Shown piece by piece: positions 40,562 through 44,960 of a DNA stretch of 44,960 bases (positions are counted from its first letter, which is position 1; the number at the start of each line of letters is the position of its first letter). The notes below the pieces were generated by a model. It searched no databases and was not told the DNA's origin. It saw nothing but the letters and a program-made list of their open reading frames with translations. Source of the stretch: Lachnospiraceae bacterium. Its GTDB lineage: Bacteria > Bacillota > Clostridia > Lachnospirales > Lachnospiraceae. The DNA lies in contig JAQXJP010000030.1 of the NCBI GenBank assembly GCA_029008875.1, positions 1 through 44,960 on the forward strand, in the 5' to 3' direction. A program made the position numbers and the translations under genes.

Positions 40562-41713
40562 TTAATGTTTGAGCAGGTTCTCAGCCAGTTCCATGGCTTT
40601 TTTCGCCATGGCGTCGATGTTGTAATACTTGTACTCCGCAAGGCGGCCGAGAAGATGAAATTTGGAAAACTCTTCTGTCAGTTTCCGATACTGACGGTAG
40701 AGTTTTTCGTTTTCTTCGTTCAAAATAGCGTAGTAGGGAATCTCCCCCTTCGCTCCCGTATATGCGAAAGGATACTCCCGCACGATGGTGGTTCCGCAGG
40801 CGTCCTGCTGACCGGTGAGATATTTGAACTCCGTAATTCTGGTATAGTCCTCGCTGACGGTGTAATTCACAACGCTATGCCCCTGAAAGGAATCCCGGTC
40901 CAGATGCTCAAATCGGAAATCCAGCGAGCGGTAGGGAAGCCGACCGAAGCGGCAATCGAACAGTTCATCCAGGGCCCCGGTGTAGATTAAGTCCCCGGTA
41001 AACTCCTCATTCTGAAAATAAATTTTCCCATCCACAAAGGTGAGCACATCGGTGCAATCCGTGTTCAACCACACCTCGATATTCTCGTGCTCCAGCATTT
41101 TCTCAAACATGGGCGTAAACCCGTGGAGCGGTACGCTCTGGTATTTATCCTTGAAGTAGCGATTATCGTAGGAGATAACCACGGGGACTCTCCCGGTAAC
41201 CTCCGGGCTGATCTCCTCCGGAGTCTGTCCCCACTGCTTCATGGTGTAGCGGAGAAATACATTCTGATATACATATTCCGCAATCTCACGGACATCCGGA
41301 TCCTCGTTCTCCCGCAGCTTCATAATGGGAACTCTGCTGTCCAGGCCATACTCCGCAATCAGTTTCTCCTCCAAACGCTTTGCTTTTTCCTCGTCATACA
41401 CAAGATGAAGGGTATTCAGGTTGAACGGAACCGGAATCAATTGGTCCCCCACCCGGGCCACAACTTCATGCCCGAAGTCGTACCAATCCGTAAACCGGGA
41501 CAGAAACGCCCGAACCTCCTCGTCCTCCGTGTGGAAGATGTGCGGGCCGTACTCGTGAATCAATATTCCGTATTCATCCTTGGCATCATAGCAATTTCCG
41601 CCGATATGACTGCGGCGCTCCAACACCAGCACCTTGCGATTTCCTTCTTCTGCAAGTTTCCTTGCTGCAACTGCACCTGCAATTCCGGCGCCCACAACGA
41701 TAGCATCGTACAT
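40562..41713 (-). CDS. glf: UDP-galactopyranose mutase
   Basis: 383 residues from the ATG at 41713 (GAGGGAG upstream; the frame extends to 41746 without a ribosome binding site). A flavoenzyme converting UDP-galactopyranose to the furanose form for surface polysaccharides. FAD site: AIVVGAGIAGAVAARKLAEE. Family segments are RRSHIGGNCYD, EYGPHIFHT, FNLNTLHLVY, WGQTPEEI, ISYDNRYFKDKYQSVPLHGF and the C-terminal GRLAEYKYYNIDAM. Partner glycosyltransferases are not in the window, so the polymer cannot be named. Confidence 0.95.
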   Translation of the reverse strand: MYDAIVVGAGIAGAVAARKLAEEGNRKVLVLERRSHIGGNCYDAKDEYGILIHEYGPHIFHTEDEEVRAFLSRFTDWYDFGHEVVARVGDQLIPVPFNLNTLHLVYDEEKAKRLEEKLIAEYGLDSRVPIMKLRENEDPDVREIAEYVYQNVFLRYTMKQWGQTPEEISPEVTGRVPVVISYDNRYFKDKYQSVPLHGFTPMFEKMLEHENIEVWLNTDCTDVLTFVDGKIYFQNEEFTGDLIYTGALDELFDCRFGRLPYRSLDFRFEHLDRDSFQGHSVVNYTVSEDYTRITEFKYLTGQQDACGTTIVREYPFAYTGAKGEIPYYAILNEENEKLYRQYRKLTEEFSKFHLLGRLAEYKYYNIDAMAKKAMELAENLLKH

Positions 41714-41757
41714 ATTTTTCTCCCTCGTGTTCACAATTTGAATCAAATTTTTAATTT

Positions 41758-41763
41758 ATTATA
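41758..41763 (-). promoter_or_regulatory. glf promoter (-10 only clear)
   Basis: On the minus strand a perfect TATAAT (41763-41758) lies 45 bp before the glf ATG. The hexamer at 17-bp spacing (TGTAAA) is a poor -35. Confidence 0.4.
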
Positions 41764-42033
41764 CCTTAATCGGCTATTTATTTACAGAATTTCCTCATAT
41801 TTTTTGATTTTTCCCTTGAAAACCAGAAATATAGTACCATAGTAACAACAATTTGTTCACAATTTATTTACAAAATCCTCATAAACCCAACATACCATTT
41901 TCATAAATGACGGATATACTAACATCATAAAAGAAAGCAAATAACTTTTTTCTTTTTCATAATCCCTCGCTTCCTCAGGAAGTGAGGTCCTCCCAAAAAG
42001 ACAGATTTACTTATACAATCTTTTTCATAACAA

Positions 42034-42060
42034 GGCCGGTGCAAGCCACATGCACCGGCC
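42034..42060 (-). terminator. Probable terminator of mutY
   Basis: GGCCGGTGCA (42034-42043), a 7-base loop and TGCACCGGCC (42051-42060) form a perfect 10-bp stem 45 bp beyond the mutY stop. The T run is better on the plus strand (TCCTCTTTT) than on the minus strand, so direction is not certain. Confidence 0.5.
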
Positions 42061-42104
42061 TCCTCTTTTATCTACCCATATCGATGCGGAATGACATACT
42101 GTGT

Positions 42105-43238
42105 CTATATTCCAAGCGGGATATTCATGTACGCTGCGTATTTGGAAAAAGCGGTTGGAATCGCATACCGTTCCCTGGCATCCCGGGCCTCCACAAAGAG
42201 CAGATCCTTTCCGTCCTCCACATTTTTCGATTTCAAATCCAGGCTCTCCACCCAGATCACATAGCCTGTCATATGCCACTCCACGTGGGAAAAAATATGT
42301 TTTGCGTCCTCCAGTTGCCGAATGCGAAGAGGCTGATACCCCGCCTGTTTCACATATTCCAGAACCGCCTGCTCCGACAGGTGCCCGGATGTGTTGGGCA
42401 GTTCATACAATCCTGCCAAAAGTCCGCGTTCCGGGCGCTTTTGAATTGCCACCCGATCCCCGTCCCGGATGACAAACACCGTCATATCCTCGATTCTCCT
42501 AGCCTTGGCCTTCTGTTTCACAGGAATCTCTCCAATGCGTTCCTCCCTCTTTGCCAGGCAGATCTCCCCCCATGGACACTCATCGCAATGGGGTGCCCCG
42601 TTTGGCACGCACACGGTGGCACCAAGTTCCATGAGGGCCTGATTAAACTTGGAAGCCGGAATTTTCTCCCCCTTCCCGGCCAAATCGACATCCTTGGAAA
42701 ACACATAGTTTTGCAACAATTCGTTCAGGCAATCTTCCATATCCCTGCGAACCTTCTGGCTCATGATGTCCGAATCGTCCGCTGTCACCCGGGATATGAC
42801 CCGGAGCACATTGCCATCCACCGCTGCCCGTGGCTTTCCATATGCTATGGACGCGATGGCACCTGCGGTGTAGCTTCCGATTCCCTTGAGCTTAATGAGG
42901 TTCTCATAATCATCCGGAATTACTCCGGCATACTCCTCCACAACCTGTCTCGCCGCAACCTGAAGGTTGCGCACTCGATTGTAGTAGCCCAGCCCCTCCC
43001 ACAATTTCAGCAGCCGGTCCTCCGGGCAGTTTGCCAGAGCCTCCACATCCGGGAGGGCCGATACAAAACGATCAAAATAGGGCTTTACCGCCTCCACCCT
43101 GGTCTGTTGCAGCATAATCTCCGAAATCCACACATAGTAAGGGGTTGGATTTTCCCGCCACGGCAGCACCCGCGCATTTTTTGAGAACCAATTCAGCAAA
43201 GGCTCCACTATCTTTTCTATCTTATAGTCCTTCAACAT
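42105..43238 (-). CDS. mutY: A/G-specific adenine DNA glycosylase
   Basis: 377 residues from the ATG at 43238 (AGAGGA upstream; the frame runs further to 43325 without a ribosome binding site). It removes adenine mispaired with 8-oxoguanine. The catalytic region has WISEIMLQQTRVE (Glu) and LKGIGSYTAGAIASIAYG, the helix-hairpin-helix, then AAVDGNVLRV with the catalytic Asp. The 4Fe-4S cluster is CVPNGAPHCDECPWGEIC. The C-terminal NUDIX-like domain has GLLAGLYELPNT and IFSHVEWHM, which reads 8-oxoguanine. Full length. Confidence 0.94.
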   Translation of the reverse strand: MLKDYKIEKIVEPLLNWFSKNARVLPWRENPTPYYVWISEIMLQQTRVEAVKPYFDRFVSALPDVEALANCPEDRLLKLWEGLGYYNRVRNLQVAARQVVEEYAGVIPDDYENLIKLKGIGSYTAGAIASIAYGKPRAAVDGNVLRVISRVTADDSDIMSQKVRRDMEDCLNELLQNYVFSKDVDLAGKGEKIPASKFNQALMELGATVCVPNGAPHCDECPWGEICLAKREERIGEIPVKQKAKARRIEDMTVFVIRDGDRVAIQKRPERGLLAGLYELPNTSGHLSEQAVLEYVKQAGYQPLRIRQLEDAKHIFSHVEWHMTGYVIWVESLDLKSKNVEDGKDLLFVEARDARERYAIPTAFSKYAAYMNIPLGI

Positions 43239-43372
43239 ATTGCCATCCTCTCGAAGTCCGATTCCTTCTCGCATTTTAACTTCTTGCGGACTCCATTGTA
43301 ACACGGAACCAATTAGAAAAAACATACAATTTTTTACTGTGAAAATCTACAGATAAATAAGCCTGCTACAAA

Positions 43373-43401
43373 TTGACAATTTTTTGTCAAAGTGTTACGA
43401 T
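43373..43401 (+). promoter_or_regulatory. crt promoter with Rex-like palindrome
   Basis: -35 TTGACA (43373-43378), a 17-bp spacer and -10 TACGAT (43396-43401). The -35 is the left half of an 18-bp palindrome TTGACA-ATTTTT-TGTCAA (43373-43390), so a repressor bound there would block the promoter. Spacing and ends (TTG...CAA) resemble redox-sensor Rex sites of Clostridia (TTGTTAA-N4-TTAACAA), but two bases per half differ. Confidence 0.55.
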
Positions 43402-43445
43402 GGTTGCATCAAAATTTTTACATATTTTTAGGAGGATTTATTACG

Positions 43446-44267
43446 ATGAGTGAATTCAAGAATGTAATTCTCGAGATTGCTGATTCCGTTGCTACATTGA
43501 CAATCTCAAGACCAGCAGCTCTCAACGCATTGAACAGCGAGACTCTGGACGAATTAAATGCAGCTCTTTCCGAGATTGAGGCAGATTCCAACGTGAGAGC
43601 CGTTATTCTTACCGGCGGTCCGGACAAGAAGGGTGATGCTTTCAAGTCTTTCGTTGCAGGTGCAGATATCGGAGAGATGAGCACACTTTCCAAGGCAGAG
43701 GGAGAGGCTTTCGGCAAGAAGGGTAACGATATCTTCCGCAGAATCGAGACCTTCCCGGTTCCTGTCATCGCAGCAATCAACGGATTCGCCCTGGGCGGCG
43801 GATGTGAGATTTCACTCTCTTGTGATATTCGTATCTGTTCAGAAAACGCATTGTTTGGCCAGCCGGAGGTTGGTCTTGGAATCACTCCTGGATTCGGCGG
43901 AACCCAGAGACTTGCCCGCGTCGTAGGTGTTGGCAAGGCCAAGGAAATGATCTACGGTGCACGCAACATCAAAGCTGACGAAGCTCTTCGCATCGGCCTT
44001 GTTAACAGCGTATATCCTGCAGAGGAATTGATGCCGGCTGCACAGAAGCTTGCCGCTACCATCGCCGGCAACGCTCCGATCGCTGTGAGAGCCTGCAAGA
44101 AGGCAATCAACGACGGTTTGGATGCTTCCATGGATGACGCAATCGTTATCGAGGAGAAGTTGTTCGGAAGCTGCTTCGAGACCGAGGATCAGAGAGCCGC
44201 TATGGCAAACTTCCTGGAGAAGGATCCGGAGAAGAAGCTGAAGAAGGTTCCGTTCCAGAACAAGTAG
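43446..44267 (+). CDS. crt: Crotonase: 3-hydroxybutyryl-CoA dehydratase (enoyl-CoA hydratase family)
   Basis: 273 residues from the ATG at 43446 (AGGAGG upstream); the frame opens earlier but without a ribosome binding site. It hydrates or dehydrates short-chain enoyl-CoA in the butyrate pathway. The oxyanion and active-site segments are SFVAGADIGEM, INGFALGGGCEISLSCDIRI and EVGLGITPGFGGTQRL, with both catalytic glutamates (the one in GGCE and the one at GQPEVGLG). Codon use is biased like that of a highly expressed gene. It appears monocistronic: a strong terminator follows at once, whereas hbd, bcd and etf genes often follow crt in Clostridia. Confidence 0.92.
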   Translation: MSEFKNVILEIADSVATLTISRPAALNALNSETLDELNAALSEIEADSNVRAVILTGGPDKKGDAFKSFVAGADIGEMSTLSKAEGEAFGKKGNDIFRRIETFPVPVIAAINGFALGGGCEISLSCDIRICSENALFGQPEVGLGITPGFGGTQRLARVVGVGKAKEMIYGARNIKADEALRIGLVNSVYPAEELMPAAQKLAATIAGNAPIAVRACKKAINDGLDASMDDAIVIEEKLFGSCFETEDQRAAMANFLEKDPEKKLKKVPFQNK

Positions 44268-44305
44268 AATTTAGAATCATGCGCCGCCAGGTGCACAATA
44301 TTTCA

Positions 44306-44334
44306 AAAAAGGGCTGCAGTTGCAGCCCTTTTTA
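44306..44334 (+). terminator. Rho-independent terminator of crt
   Basis: AAAAAGGGCTGCA (44306-44318), a 2-base spacer and TGCAGCCCTTTTT (44321-44333) form a 13-bp stem; the tail is T-rich. Confidence 0.85.
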
Positions 44335-44338
44335 ATTG

Positions 44339-44367
44339 TTGACAAAGTCATGCCGTAAATATAAAAC
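44339..44367 (+). promoter_or_regulatory. Candidate promoter pointing into the hairpin array
   Basis: -35 TTGACA (44339-44344, perfect), a 17-bp spacer and -10 TAAAAC (44362-44367, weak), directly after the crt terminator. The stretch 44368-44500 holds no gene, only a small stem CTGTAT/ATACAG (44367-44392). Confidence 0.35.
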
Positions 44368-44504
44368 TGTATGTTCACAAATAAATATACAGCTCTGCAT
44401 TAGCATAAGTTTCTGTCCTATATCACAAATTAGTTTTCAATTCTGTACTGTAAATCGGAAGTTGTGGAGATGTTTGGAACAAGAGGAGCTACTTGCCCGA
44501 GGGT

Positions 44505-44960
44505 AAGTAACTAGCCGGGAGGTTGGGGCTTGATTATTTTGAGAATCTGTCCGTCTAAAATGGGGGCAAGTGTCAAAAGAGACTGACGGAAAAGAGGATT
44601 CTGAAGAACTTGTCAGTCTTAAACGAGAGGAAGTTCCAAAAAAGACTGACGGGAAAGCGGAATTTGGGCTGATTCAGAAGAATCTGTCAGTCTAAAATAA
44701 GGGCAAGTGCCAAAAGAGACTGACGGGGAAGCGGAATTTGGGCTGATTCAGAAGAATCTGTCAGTCTATAATAAGGACAAATGCCAGAAAAGACTGACGG
44801 GGAAGCAGAATTTGGGCTGATTCAGAAGAATCTGTCAGTCTAAAATAAGGGCAAGTGTCAAAAGAGACTGACGGAAAAGAGGATTCTGAAGAACTTGTCA
44901 GTCTTAAACGAGAGGAAGTTCCAAAAAAGACTGACGGGAAAGCGGAATTTGGGCTGATTC
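44505..44960. repeat. Tandem array of 63/74-bp hairpin units (continues past the window)
   Basis: After a degenerate first unit (about 44505-44578), units start at 44579 (63 bp), 44642 (74), 44716 (74), 44790 (74), 44864 (63) and 44927 (cut by the window end). Each begins AGACTGAC plus GG and ends its first part with GTCAGTCT, giving a perfect 8-bp stem, extendable to 10 with G-U. A short linker carries a second small dyad such as GGCA-AG-TGCC or GGAA-G-TTCC. The sequence from 44579 is repeated without change from 44864 to the window end (97 bases), so a 285-bp higher-order unit has been duplicated recently. All frames are interrupted by stops. Confidence 0.85.

Larger units (their letters stand above)
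41714..42104. other. Intergenic region between glf and mutY
   Basis: On the left is the glf promoter (-10 TATAAT at 41763-41758). In the middle, a 10-bp hairpin, CCTCGCTTCC-TCA-GGAAGTGAGG (41965-41987), has no T run. On the right, a perfect 10-bp stem, GGCCGGTGCA / TGCACCGGCC (42034-42060), probably terminates mutY. The 12-mer TCTTTTTCATAA occurs twice (41951 and 42019). No protein gene is visible; a short RNA ending at the right hairpin is possible but unproven. Confidence 0.5.

Noticed and set aside
44505..44960. CRISPR array or repeat protein gene at the right edge
   Set aside because: There are no unique spacers, and 74-bp units with stops in every frame exclude both.

Overview
The window looks like a chromosomal segment of an anaerobic, endospore-forming Firmicute of the class Clostridia, most likely Lachnospiraceae-like. 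This is inferred from gene content and sequence style, not from a database match. Supporting signs are strong AGGAGG-type ribosome binding sites, rho-independent terminators, a T-box leader on ileS, spoVA sporulation genes with a forespore sigma-G-type promoter, a ferredoxin-dependent 2-oxoacid oxidoreductase, crotonase, meso-diaminopimelate dehydrogenase, pullulanase and glycogen phosphorylase. Most genes lie on the minus strand. No tRNA, rRNA, insertion sequence, phage gene or CRISPR array was seen.

Layout. 1-3.4 kb: a four-subunit 2-oxoacid:ferredoxin oxidoreductase operon (porC-porD-porA-porB) followed by the start of a LysR-type regulator gene. Symmetric T-N11-A boxes lie on both sides of its promoter. 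3.7-7.4 kb: a 61-residue protein, an XRE regulator with its own operator pair, an inverted-repeat element, and a membrane-anchored pullulanase. 7.5-11.5 kb: an ABC-F ATPase and a spoVA operon containing AA, AB, AC and two small unrecognised genes but no AD or AE. 11.6-12.8 kb: a split ThrE-type exporter (plus strand). 12.8-19.5 kb: a nucleotidyltransferase-fold protein, a GNAT-RsgA fusion preceded by a leader peptide and terminator, a Uup-type ABC-F ATPase, a small (p)ppGpp synthetase, a small unknown protein and an rRNA/tRNA 2'-O-methyltransferase. Together these form a ribosome and alarmone neighbourhood. 19.6-28.0 kb: pfkA, dnaE, an HD phosphohydrolase, a strongly divergent PurA homologue, a von Willebrand A (vWA) protein and a zinc-ribbon pseudokinase. 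28.2-31.5 kb: exoA, a VOC protein, a small membrane protein and ddh, separated by several tandem-repeat tracts. 31.5-38.9 kb: a TraX-like protein, glgP, and ileS with a T-box. 38.9-44.3 kb: pncB, glf, mutY and crt. 44.3-44.96 kb: a tandem array of hairpin units that runs off the window edge.

Three items look least explained. The first is the pseudokinase / vWA / divergent PurA / HD gene set upstream of dnaE; its PurA homologue keeps the phosphoryl-transfer residues but has lost the aspartate-binding arginine loop and the guanine-recognition motif. The second is the relQ-uup-[leader peptide + attenuator]-GNAT::rsgA neighbourhood, which puts a (p)ppGpp synthetase beside a ribosome-assembly GTPase of the (p)ppGpp-sensitive class. 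The third is the 63/74-bp hairpin array at the right edge, with a 285-bp higher-order duplication and a possible promoter pointing into it.
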